Below, in pieces: positions 1 to 10,018 of a stretch of DNA of 64,000 bases. Position numbers and translations under genes: made by a program. This stretch comes from Canna indica (lineage: Eukaryota; Streptophyta; Magnoliopsida; Zingiberales; Cannaceae): NCBI GenBank assembly GCA_034359265.1, contig CP136896.1:69079501-69143500 (forward strand). The letters run 5' to 3'. The notes beneath the pieces were generated by a model that worked only from the letters and a program-made list of their open reading frames with translations, ran no database searches and was not told the DNA's origin. Every line of letters begins with the position of its first letter. The first letter of the stretch is position 1.

Positions 1-479
1 TTAATGCTTGTTTGCTTCATGAGATTAAAGAAGATAGGATAATATATAGATTTGAATTCATTATTTGTTTAGTACATTTATTAGAAAAGAAAATAATTAA
101 AATAATATAACATTAATGTTATATCCGATGTACACCGAATTTAAAAAATTCATTCCAATCCAATCCAATGAAGCAAACATATTATTATAGTTTTCTATTG
201 AGAAAAAAGAGAAACATCTACAAGATACAATATATTTCAACAAAAACCGGAAATGATAATACTTAATTTCAACAAAATGACTAGATAAAGCACATGTGGT
301 GTATTTTAGATTTGATAAAAATAATCAATTTAGATGATATCTATATATGAAGTCGCATATACATTTATTTAAAAGAAGTATTGCAAAAGTATATTAGAGT
401 TGCAAATCAATTACAAAAAGTTTTGATATCTAGCTAGTTTACCCTTGAAAAAAAACATTCTTCATCTTGTTGAGATGTA
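1..479. other. AT-rich spacer, no gene seen
   Basis: AT-rich sequence without a convincing reading frame, RNA gene or recognisable repeat boundary on either strand. Confidence 0.5.
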
Positions 480-990
480 TTGTATTTCAGATTCAAATTA
501 AAATTCGTTTCGCTAAATATTTTGTACAATTTGAATTAAGAGAAAAAATTAGCTTTAATTTGTAAAGCGAAGAGAAGGATTGGGCCTAGCCCAACCCGGA
601 GCAAGCAAACAAAGCTATTGGGGTGCGGGGGCGGGGACCCCCACAGTATGAACCCGATCGGATATTGATTTGGAGTTTCGATCAAGTATGGTGCTTATAT
701 ATATACGCATGTGTATATATATATTGGGCTGCAATTAGGGTTAAAGAAAGAGTTGTGGAGGCGAAATTGTCAGAGGTAGTTCAGTGATGAGAGGATTTGT
801 GAAAATACTCTGCATTATTTTTGTAATCTTCAACATATAGTGGATTCATTGTCTTCGCTCATGGATATAGGTTTACAATATCAAACTAAGTAATTTCTTG
901 TGTTGTTGTTCTTATTCTCTATTTATTTTTGGTAACATATCTCTCCTTCCTATATTACCATTGAGACACGACCTCATAAAGTCCAATTGT
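480..990 (+). mobile_element. Copia-type LTR remnant
   Basis: This stretch resembles the U3-R-U5 part of a plant Copia LTR. A TATA-rich segment lies near 700-720. Around 840-900 there is a run like the usual U5 signature (a 'gtggatt...cttcgctcatggatataggt' type context followed by 'aatttcttgtgtt'). I could not fix either terminus or a target-site duplication, and no internal retroelement coding sequence follows. The family assignment is from recalled LTR architecture; the ends are estimates. Confidence 0.4.
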
Positions 991-2080
991 TTTCGATCGC
1001 CTTCATAGTAACTCGGGACTCTTCGCGATGATCTGCCACTCTGTCGTCATTACCAAGAACCATCTCTTCATATATCTTGATGGACTTAATGCCCTAAACA
1101 GAAATCCCTTGGCGATGGGAGGAAATTGAAGTGGTGGTTTTTTCACAATCGATGATGGTAGAGGGTGGCATGTCACATAAAAAAAGATAAATATAATTGG
1201 ATGACATGGTTGTATGTCATTGGTGGAGGAAGAAGTGAGACATAAATATGCGACAAAGAATGTGAGTTGCAATTTTATAGTTTGAGAATTGACTCCTGTA
1301 TCATTTGAGTTTTAACAAAATAAGCAATTAAGGTTAGTAAACAAGTTCAACTTTATGTTTGTCAAATTCTATAATTAGCATATTTCAATGATATATATAA
1401 CATATACGGTTAATATTAGCCATTAACGAGGGTCTAAGATTAATCTACTCCTGCGTGGAGAAGAATTGTCCAAGGGTGAAGTGGCGAGCTTAATTTTTTT
1501 TAAAATCTTTCTTCAAAATCATCTTATTTCATTTTTTTAAGAATCTGTCTTCGCTCAAGGGAAGGAAAAAAAATGTACAAGTAGAACAAAAAAAATTCTA
1601 ATTACAAAGTGTTAAAAAATTAATGAGTCTAACTTATTCCATAAATTAGCTCATTGGAAAAGAATTATTCAAATTATTTATAAATTATTTTGATCAAATT
1701 TTTAATCAATAGCAAGCTCTACGACAGATTTATAGACACCATCAAAACATGGGGTGTTCATTTTGTGCCGCATCTTATAATTTTAAATTATTGTGTGTAG
1801 ATATTTATGCTTTTTAGAAGATTTATCATTTACTGACAGCAACCAATGTCTCAACAATTATGTATATCTAATTGATTTCTTTTTGATTTTATTTAATTAT
1901 TTGAGAAACATTTAAATATTAATCATTTCTTAGTTTCAAGATGAATTTTTAGAAACTCTAGTTTTACTTATATATGCTTACTCAATAATAAATAAATGGA
2001 GTCTTGAGTTTTTGTTTGACCAGCTAAGTTGAGTCAAGTTTGAGATTTAAAAAATTTAAATGTATTTTCTAATTTATATA
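991..2080. other. AT-rich spacer, no gene seen
   Basis: No supported gene. The only longer open frame (minus strand near 1003-1272) has no recognisable domain and sits in low-complexity DNA. Confidence 0.5.
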
Positions 2081-3305
2081 GGGTCGTTTGATTACCCATG
2101 AATGCAAATGCTATAATTCTAGTTACAGTATTTAGACAATAAATTTGTTTGATTGGCTATAAAAATATTTTGCAATATTTATTAATTGCAACTTATATTT
2201 ATAATATTATTTGTGGGCCGCAAATGAAATTGCAGCCCAAAAAACCCGCAATACAAGATTACAAGCTGCAAAATCAATTATTTAAGTACTAAAAAATAAT
2301 TAATTTTGGCGACTTAAAGTCGTCGAATGGAGATGTGATAAATATCAAAGTTGTAAATTTTCACAAGCTGAACGCGATGGTACTCTAATGTCGTTTGATA
2401 TATTATATATATTTTTTCAATATTATATAAAAATTAAAAACTATTAATTTATTAGATGAGGTTTGTCAAATTGTGTTGGGCCTAAGTTTTTGACCCGGCC
2501 CAAAAAAATTTGTGCTAGGTATAGCCCAAAATAATTAGTGCTCGCTACGGCCCAAAAGAATTCGTGCACGATCCGTCCCGGCTCAGCCTGACCCGAAAAA
2601 ATTTGTACTCGGTCCGGCCCGAAAAAATTTGTGCACGGCCTGACCCGGCTCGACCCGTCCCGAAAAAATTCGTGCTTGACCCGGCCTGAAAAAATTTGTG
2701 TCCGGCCCGGCCAAAAATATTTCTTGCCCAGCCCGTCCCGGCAGAGAAAATTTTGTGCTCGGCCCGGTCCGACCCAAAAAAATTCGTGCCCGCCCCGGCC
2801 TGGATACACCAACCCGGCTCGATACCAAAAATAATGGGTCGGTTGGCCTAGCCCATTTAGCCTGATACTACTAAAAAATACTTAACATCGGGTTTTAATC
2901 AGATAATTAACGAATTTTAAACTCGCTAATACCAATCCGAAGTGTTTATCAGGCTATCGGTCTGGGCCGACCCAGGATGATAAAGGATCATCTTATCGGG
3001 TCGGCCTGATAACGACTCAAACTCGATTTTTTTGTGCTGGGTCGAGTCGGGCTATTGGGCCGGGCCGAAAACTGCCCCCCCCCTATATCACACCGTGCCA
3101 AAATTACTAGACCTAGATATGAATATTCAAATTGCAAGTGTAATTACAACTTTCTTTTGCGGTCAACCAAACGTTTGCAAATAGAAATTGCAACTATAGT
3201 TACGGTCAACCAAATGGTAGGGTGCAAAATCTATTTGCGAGCATTTACTTTTGCATGTAAATAAATTTTACAGCATTTGCACTTGCGGGCAATCAAACGC
3301 CCCCC
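2081..3305. mobile_element. Harbinger-like TIR element carrying a minisatellite, copy 1
   Basis: The ends are degraded inverted repeats. The left end begins GGGTCGTTTGATTACCC and the right end finishes with the complement of a GGGGGGCGTTTGATTGCCC-type terminus, followed by TAA. Inside the left end are subterminal blocks, for example 'cagcccaaaaaacccgcaa' and 'aataattaattttggcgac', that recur in the same order in the element at 6334-8168. A GC-rich tandem array sits at about 2480-2835. The right subterminal part (about 3110-3305) also matches the second copy. There is no transposase, so it is non-autonomous. The terminus and trinucleotide target suggest PIF/Harbinger; that superfamily call is inference. 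This copy looks older than copy 2, with decayed termini. Confidence 0.7.
2480..2835. repeat. GC-rich ~22-bp minisatellite (copy 1 array)
   Basis: Imperfect tandem repeats of a unit close to CCCGGCCCGAAAAAATTCGTGC, about 10-14 units, some with 10-20 bp insertions. The unit alternates a CpG-rich half with a homopolymeric A/T half. Open frames on both strands are by-products of the repeat, not genes. Confidence 0.85.
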
Positions 3306-3904
3306 TAATCAAAATTATCTCAAAATTAAGCTCGATTAAATTCCCATGACGGCGACTGAATAAGCCTTGAGGTAGGCTCTGACTTGGTTTACACTAAGAT
3401 CAAAATTAAGGCACAATAATTTTGTGTTAAAATTAAAGCAAATATTGTTTTTTGTTTCAAATTACGATAACATTCTACTAATGAAAAAAAAGAAAATAAT
3501 TAGCTCATTTTATGAGGTTCATTTTTAGTTGAGTAACAAGATGATTTTTCTTTTCAAAAAATATCACCTCAATTGGTTTTGACTTTTTTTTTAAAAAAAA
3601 GATAGGAAAGTAGCTCAGTTAGATTCAGGTATTACACCCCCCTAACTGGTCAATTGGTTTTGACTTCACTTTGCTCGTTTCAAGGTAAATCAAACGGGCG
3701 ACACATTGGACGTCTACCAATCACTCTAATTTGAGATTCATCCAGATAAATAGCGAGATTCTTCTTCTTCTTCTTCTTTAAAAAAAAATGAAAACTAGTA
3801 ACATCGGTCTCTAAATAGCGAGATGCTATTATTATGAAATGGTAATGGTTCGGAAAATAAATTTATCTAGGTTCTAAAAATCATGCTCGACAACATGTTA
3901 AATT
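3306..3904. other. Spacer, no gene seen
   Basis: AT-rich DNA with a short (TTC)n tract near 3762-3778 and A/T homopolymers. A phrase near 3611 resembles a tRNA A box but has no supporting cloverleaf. Confidence 0.5.
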
Positions 3905-3908
3905 TTTT

Positions 3909-4060
3909 AGAAAAATCATACTTTTAATCCCCATAATTTATTTGAATTTTAATTTTAGTCATCATAGTTTAGAAATTTTACTTTTAGTTCCCGCAATATA
4001 TTTTCATTTCAGAGTTGGTCCATGTCATCACTTAAGCCATAAACGATATTATACGAAGTT
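3909..4060. repeat. Left arm of a distant inverted repeat flanking the composite retroelement
   Basis: The segment reading 'aaaaatcatacttttaatcc' through 'ttttagtcatcatagtttag' and on to a 'ttggtccatgtcatcactta' phrase matches, imperfectly and in reverse complement, the sequence at about 12350-12445. The two arms bracket the whole retroelement block. They may be the terminal repeats of an older element into which the retroelements inserted; that is inference. Confidence 0.45.
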
Positions 4061-4099
4061 GACGTGACTAATGATTGTTGATTGGACATTGCTGGCGTG

Positions 4100-4238
4100 T
4101 GTTAGCGTGTAGGCCTAGCGGGCCAAGTCACACTCGAACGCCGAGGGCGCTCGGGTCTGCTACGGTATAAGGTGAAGGTGCGTCATTCCCTCACACCAAT
4201 TGGTTTGGGAGTCGTTGGTTAGCGCCGTAGTCCTGGGA
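4100..4238 (+). mobile_element. Left short LTR of TRIM-like family
   Basis: Begins TGTTAGCGTGTAGGCC and ends ...GTCCTGGGA. It matches 11762-11940 almost base for base over 'cactcgaacgccgagggc', 'ggtataaggtgaaggt' and 'cacaccaattggtttggg'. The right copy contains about 38 additional bp from an internal duplication of its GGCGTGTAGGCCT start. The segment is followed directly by a tRNA-Met-type primer-binding site, so it behaves as a 5' LTR. About 140 bp is very short and typical of TRIMs. Confidence 0.65.
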
Positions 4239-4240
4239 AT

Positions 4241-4252
4241 TGGTATCAGAGC
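4241..4252 (+). other. Primer-binding site (tRNA-iMet type)
   Basis: TGGTATCAGAGC lies two bases after the short LTR. It is complementary to the 3' end of initiator tRNA-Met, the usual Copia/TRIM primer. Confidence 0.85.
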
Positions 4253-4304
4253 GGGTCTGTAGCTTGAGATTTCACCATCTCTTCTACACCTTGTCTCGAT
4301 CCGA

Positions 4305-5703
4305 GAATGACACTAGAGTTTGTAGCGTCTATACCACCTAGGTTCGATGAGTCTAACTTTGGTCTTTAGAAGAGTAGAATGTATACTTTCCTAAAGACTC
4401 AAGGTTTAGGTATTTTTAATATGGTAAAAATCAAATATATTGAACCTAAGAAAAACATGAATGCATGGACACAATAACAAATTAATAAGTTTGAATTAAA
4501 TGCTAAGACAACAAATTGCATATATTGTTCTTGTGAAAATAATATCTTTGAAAAGATCATGCATTGTACTTTGGCTTTTGATATTTGGGCAACTCTAAAC
4601 ATGTTATATGATTATGCCAATACCGAAGAGATTGACATTTCTAATGAAGATAGTGATGACAATGGTCGTTCACCTACTACTAATCTTGGTTTTGATGCTC
4701 ATAGCTCTTCTAGTCAAAGGAGTAGCTCCAAGAGCCAAAAAAGATAGATAGTGTGTCATGCATGCAAGGAAAAGAGGCATGTGGAGAAAAATTATCCTTC
4801 CATGAAGAACAAGACAAAGAGGTCGAACGCTTCCATATCCTCATTCCACTCAAGTGAATCGTCCTCTTGCCATGACTATGAAGTCACATAACAAAATTGC
4901 CTCATGAATGATAAAAATGAGGTGCATTATTCTCCTCCAAGTCATGTTAATGAAAATGATAGCATTAACTCATCTAGCTCTCATGATTTGCTTTATGATG
5001 AATTAATGGATGAGTACAAAAATATGTATGTCTTGTTAATTAAAAATGACAAGGAAAATAAAATATTAAAGAAAAAAATATATGGCTTAATTCTTATTTG
5101 CATGAATGCAAATTAGAAAAATAAGAAAATGAAATTTAGTTCTTTTAATTCTTGTCATGATGATATGAAATTTGAGATTAAGGACTTAAAATATAAAAAT
5201 GATAAGTTAAAGAATGAAAATAGCATGTTAAAAACTCAATTGCATGTTATTCAAAAATTCATGAATGACTTGAAAAGTGAGATTATTTTCTTGAATAAGA
5301 AAGTAAATAAATTAAGAAATGCTTCATCACCTAAGAACACTAGAATGAAAAATGCTTATGTAAAGATTGACAATGTTCATCATCATTCTCATGTTAGGCA
5401 TTCCACATTTAAACCTCATGTTCAAAAGCAGAATGTTTCACTTGAATGCTCATGCCCATCATCTTTCTTATGTCAAACATTCTAACATTAAATCTCATGT
5501 CCGTAATGAAAAAAAGAAGTGTAATGGACATTATTTTTGTTGTGGTGTTTATGGGCATGTTATCTATGATTGTGCCTTTAAAATGAACTCAAGTGTTGTG
5601 AAGACACTTTGGGTACCTAAGCCCACTAACCCCCTAGGACTCAAAGGCATTTGGGTACCAAAGATTTCTTCTATTGTAGGGGGAGCTACCACACACGAGT
5701 AAG
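4305..5703 (+). pseudogene. Copia (Sirevirus-like) gag remnant, broken
   Basis: Reading across several stops and frame changes, this encodes parts of a Copia gag. A 'PPRFDESNFGL' start typical of these gags lies near 4335. A lysine- and asparagine-rich coiled-coil middle follows (about 4904-5485). There is a degenerate CCHC zinc knuckle (CCGVYGHVIYDC near 5537-5575, with the first Cys of C-x2-C replaced by Tyr). The C-terminus carries two WVPK motifs (WVPKPTNPLGLKGIWVPK). The WVPK pair and the long middle resemble Sirevirus gags. Stops near 4370 and 5114 and a frame shift near 5470 make it non-functional. No protease, integrase, reverse transcriptase or RNase H follows, so pol is absent. Confidence 0.75.
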
Positions 5704-6330
5704 ATGAAGTTGGTTGATTGAAGTTGCTTGAGGGCTTGAAGGATACACCACCTCAAGGTTGCAACTTCAAGTCATCATGATGTCTTAGGAATGAAAATTG
5801 ACATCTAAGTAAACTTGGTATCATCTCCTATACCCTCTTGCTTAAATTATAGTTGAAGTTTTGATATATTCTTGATATTAGTATATTTTCCGCTCTTGAT
5901 AAGTTTCAAAAATATTTTTGATTTTTGATTTCCGATCTCTTTGGAGACCTAAGTAGCCTGTAATGGGCTCATGCGACCTTGCGGTTTTAAATCGTAGACT
6001 CATTGTGGCCTTTCGGTTTTCAACCAATAGGAATGGTTGGAGATCCTATGTTTTAAAATTTCACATTTTGAGATCTCTCGATTTGTTTTGGTTTCATGAC
6101 GATTTTACTTGAAACGAAATTTTTCACTATCTAGCTTAGGTTGAAATATCCAAATGAAGATTTCTATTTCACCTTGCTATTTAGTATAATAACTTGCTAG
6201 TAGATAAGATTTGATTACCATTAATGAAGTATACTTGCAAGTTATTGTAAATGAAAGACTAATTAGAATGAAAAAAATTAGTTTAGCTAAATTCTAAAGT
6301 ATAATATATAACTTTGATAAATTCAAAATC
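5704..6330 (+). mobile_element. Non-coding internal retroelement DNA (pol missing)
   Basis: AT-rich sequence after the gag remnant. No pol domain can be read in any frame. It belongs to the composite element by position only. Confidence 0.45.
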
Positions 6331-6333
6331 TTA

Positions 6334-8168
6334 GGGGGCGTTTGGTTGCCCGCAAGTACAAATGCTGCAACTCTAGTTGCAGCATTTAGATAACAAATTT
6401 GTTTGGTTGGCTGCAAAATCATTTTGCAGCATTTACTAGTTGCAACTTGTATTTCAAATATCATTTGCGGGCCCGCAAGTGGAATTGCAGCCCAAAAAGC
6501 CCGCAATACAAGATTGCGAGCTGCAAATGCAATAATTTAAGTATTGAAAAATAATTAATTTTGGCGACGTAGAGTCGTCGGATGAAGACGAGATAAATAT
6601 CAAAGTTGTAGGTTTTTGCGTGCTGAACCTGATGGTAGTGTCAGATTTTACATATGATGTCATTTGATAGATTTTTTAATATATTTTTAGTATTATACAA
6701 AAATTAAAAATTATTAATTTGTCAGACAAATCGTGTCGGGCCTAAGTTTTTAGCCTGGCGCGAAAAAATTTGTCCCAGGCTCGACCCAAAAAAATTATGC
6801 CCGACCCGGCCCAAAAAAGTTCGTGTCCAGCCTGGCCCGAAAAAATTTGTGCCCGGCTCGGCCCGAAAAAATTCGTGTCCGTCCCGCCCCGAAAAAATTT
6901 GTGTCCGACCCGACCCAAAAAATTCGTGCACTGCACGACCCGTCCCAGCCCGGCTCAGTCCAAAAAAATTCGTGCCCAACCTGGCCTGAAAAATTTCGTG
7001 CCCAGCCCGACTCAAAAATTTCGTGCCTGGCCTAGCCCGAAAAAATTTGTGCTCGGCCAGGCCCTAAAAAATTCGTGCTCAGCCTGGCTCGAAAAAATTC
7101 ACTGTCGGCCCGGCCCGAAAAAATTCATGCCCGACCCAAAAAAATTCGTGCCCAACCCAGCCCTGCCCGAAAAAATTTATGCACTGCCCGACTTGTGCCG
7201 ACCCGAAAAAATTCGTGCCTTGCCCGGCCCAAAATTATTCGTGCACGGCCCAACCCGGCCCAAAATATTTTGTGCTCGGCCCGCCCCAAAAAAATTTGTG
7301 CCCGGTCTGGACCGAAAAAATTCTTGTCTGGCCCTGCCCGAAAAAATTCGTGGTCAGCCCTGCCCAAAAAAATTCGTGTCTCGACCCGACCCGAAAAATT
7401 TCATGCCCAGCCCGACCTAACATGAAAAGAAATTCATGCCCAGTCCGAAATATTCGCATCAGGCCCAACCTTGCTCGAAAAAATTCGTGCACTGCCCATC
7501 TTGACTCGGCTTGGCCCAAAAAATTTATGCCCGACCCCGCATGAGAAAATTCATTCCCGGCCAAAAAAATTTCATGCTCGGCCCGGCCCGAAAAAATTCC
7601 TGCCCGACCCGGCCTGAAAAAATTCGTTTCCCAGCCCAGCTCAAAAAAATTCATGCCCGGCCCAGCCTGACCAGAAAAAAAATTCATGCCCAACCCGAAA
7701 AAAAAATTGTGTTCGACCCAGCCTTGCCCGAAAAAATTCGTGCACTGCCCAACCTGTCCCGGTCCGGCTCGGGCCGACTCGAAAAAATTCATGTCCGGCC
7801 TGGCCCAAAAAGATTTGTGCACGACCCGACCCGAAAAGTTCATGCCCGGCCCTGCCCGAAAAAGTTTGTACCCGGCCCGGATAAATTCGTGCATGCTCGG
7901 CCCATCCCGTCCCGGCCCGGCTCAGCTCGACTTGAGAAAATTCGTGCCCGACCCGACCCGAAAAATTTCGTAAGATGCAAGTTGCACGTTGCAAGTTGCA
8001 AGTGTAATTACAACTTCCATTTGCGGCCGACCAAATGCTTGCAAATAGAAGTTGCAACTCTACTTGCGGGCAACCAAACGGTAGGCTGCAAAATCTATTT
8101 GCGGGCATTTGCTTTTGCATGCAAATAGATTTTTCAGCATTTACACTTGCGGGTAACCAAACGCCCCC
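6334..8168. mobile_element. Harbinger-like TIR element carrying a long minisatellite, copy 2
   Basis: Well-preserved terminal inverted repeats: left GGGGGCGTTTGGTTGCCCGC, right the complement of GGGGGCGTTTGGTTACCCGC. Both are flanked by TTA (6331-6333 and 8169-8171), a 3-bp target-site duplication characteristic of PIF/Harbinger. Subterminal blocks rich in TTGCAACT/GCTGCAA and TTGCGGGC repeats occupy about 200 bp on each side. The centre (about 6745-7970) is a minisatellite of the same unit as copy 1. No transposase is present, and the element is inserted inside the composite Copia body, so it is younger than that body. Confidence 0.8.
6745..7970. repeat. GC-rich ~22-bp minisatellite (copy 2 array, ~1.2 kb)
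   Basis: About 45-50 diverged units of the CCCGGCCCGAAAAAATTCGTGC type, interrupted by short GC insertions such as 'actgcccgacttgtgccg'. The array is roughly three to four times longer than in copy 1. Because the unit is near 21-22 bp and stop-poor, all frames stay open for long stretches, giving K-F/I-R-A-P-rich and F-F-x-G-R-A-G-rich pseudo-peptides that are not genes. Confidence 0.9.
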
Positions 8169-8171
8169 TTA

Positions 8172-9830
8172 GTGTTATACCACAATGCTTAAGCTTAAAT
8201 AATGTCTCAATACTCATGATTAGAATTGCATGGTAAACCCTTAAATTTTTATGAGTAGGTAGAATTTTAGTACTTAGACAAATTTCATTGAATGAAACTT
8301 GATCTAGGTTGATATTAACTATTAGAGACATTCTTTTTAAGTCCAAACTAGTTAAACATGTTTAGAGATCTTATTCCTCAAATGTTTCACATCTTAAGTT
8401 CTCTTTGATTCATTTTGATACCATGATAACCTCTTTAAAATGAATTTTCACTATCTAGCATATGTTGAAATTTTGAAATGAAACTTTTGCATTGTCCCTT
8501 TGCTATTTAGTAAATTAGCTTGCTAGTTGGTATATGATTTTATTATGATACTAATGAAACCTACTTGCAAGTTAAAAAAATGGTAAAATTTAGAAGGCTA
8601 TAACAAAATTAAAAGAATGTGGAAATTTTGAAATTTCTCAAGAAATGAGGTATGAGTTTTATTTTGATATAATTCTTGCATAACACCTCTATTTTCCTAA
8701 TTAAATAATTTCTCTGTGCTCATGAATGATCTTGCATGATAATTGATTGAAATCTCATGAGTAGATAAAATTTTGATACTTAGGCAATTTTATGAAAGAT
8801 TGTTTGAATAAAATGTGCCATAGGTAGAATTTCATTTTAGAGACTTCATTTTAAATTGAACCTTGACAAACATGTTTGAACTTACTCATGACTTTTATCT
8901 ACGTGGTTAAAAATTGAAAAATCATATGTAGGTGGATAAAATGACAACTAGCTCATCTTAGGAGACTCAAAATTGAAAAAGTTTGACATAAGTCAACAAA
9001 TTAATTTAGAAATCTCATTTTGAGTTCAAACTTCACAAACATGTTTAGATTTACTCATGTTAGGTGTCCATGTGCTTAAAGTTGAAAAACCATGACTAAA
9101 TGTTAAAATTTGATACTTAGCAATTTCATGTTATCATGCTTGTTTTTAAATGAAATCGTGCTAAGGTAAAATTTTGACCAAATGACATTATTTTCATTTC
9201 AAACTTCTCAAACATGCTTTAAATGATTAGATCTTGATATCTAGAAAGTTTGAATAAAAACTGAGAACTTTTGAAAAATAGCTAATATTTACGAAAATAC
9301 CACTAGATTTCATATATTTTTAGAAAAATGCAAAAAATTGATTTTTCGATGATTCTTAAAACTGCATGTACTCTGAAAAATCTAGTTTCTTCAGTAAAAA
9401 TTTTAAAAATTCTCAGTAAGAATACGATTTGATATGGGTTTTTGAAATTAGATTTCAAAACTTTAAAGTATCGTTCTTTCTAAATGTTCATTTTCCCGAT
9501 ACTTTAATTTTTGGTCCAATCTTCGGATGAAATTTCAAATATGATATTTTGAATTCACATTTGGTATCGTTCCACTCATGTGATGATAAAAATCATTTCA
9601 TAAATGATTTTTGACTCCTTGATCGATACATGAAAATATTAATACTTAAGCCTATACATGATCTCTAGACTTGGAATGCATATATCATCTAATGCTACCA
9701 TGTATCATTTAGTCTCATATTAGATAGTTGTCTTTTCATCCCTTGAGTTGAGATCTTCATGCTTCATGAAAACTAAATTTGGAGTCTCAACTTTGACTAT
9801 AGGTTGACATTTCTTACCCTTTTTGATTGA
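8172..9830 (+). mobile_element. Non-coding internal retroelement DNA
   Basis: AT-rich DNA between the TIR element and the polypurine region, without a readable pol domain. It contains loosely repeated phrases of the kind 'gataaaattttgatacttag' and 'caaacatgtttagatttact' at about 8230-8350, 8760-8880, 9000-9060 and 9090-9240, suggesting old internal duplication of a 250-300 bp unit. Confidence 0.45.
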
Positions 9831-9834
9831 TGTC

Positions 9835-10017
9835 AAAATAGGGAGAAAAATATAGATAAATGGGAAAAAAATATAGGAAAATCATGCATATAGATAGGGG
9901 GAGTTTATTTCCATGGATATGCATGTTGATAGGAGGAGAAATCCCTTAGTTGATATCCCTAATGCTTTAATATATATTTTTTCTTAACGATGTTTGTCAT
10001 CATCTAAAAGGGGGAGA
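9835..10017 (+). other. Repeated polypurine tracts upstream of the 3' LTR
   Basis: Four purine blocks precede the LTR: AATAGGGAGAAAAA (about 9837), GATAGGGGGAG (about 9893), GATAGGAGGAGAAA (about 9930), and AAAAGGGGGAGA immediately before the TGTTGG of the LTR. The last is the primer for plus-strand DNA synthesis. Multiple PPT copies before the 3' LTR are a known Sirevirus trait, which supports the gag-based assignment. Confidence 0.65.
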
Positions 10018-10018
10018 T

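Noticed and set aside
2444..2834. Overlapping open frames on both strands
   Set aside because: Same minisatellite effect in the shorter array.
3605..3640. tRNA-like phrase 'gtagctcagttagattcagg'
   Set aside because: Only the A-box-like phrase is present; no B box, acceptor pairing or cloverleaf could be drawn.
4100..4238. Cassandra-type TRIM LTR with embedded 5S rRNA sequence
   Set aside because: The short LTR does not show the conserved 5S internal promoter boxes as I know them.
6770..8128. Several open frames of 60-220 codons on both strands, Lys/Arg/Pro- or Gly/Phe-rich, looking like repetitive secreted proteins
   Set aside because: They are translations of the 22-bp minisatellite in different frames. 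Open on both strands at once, without start context, domain or splice signals.
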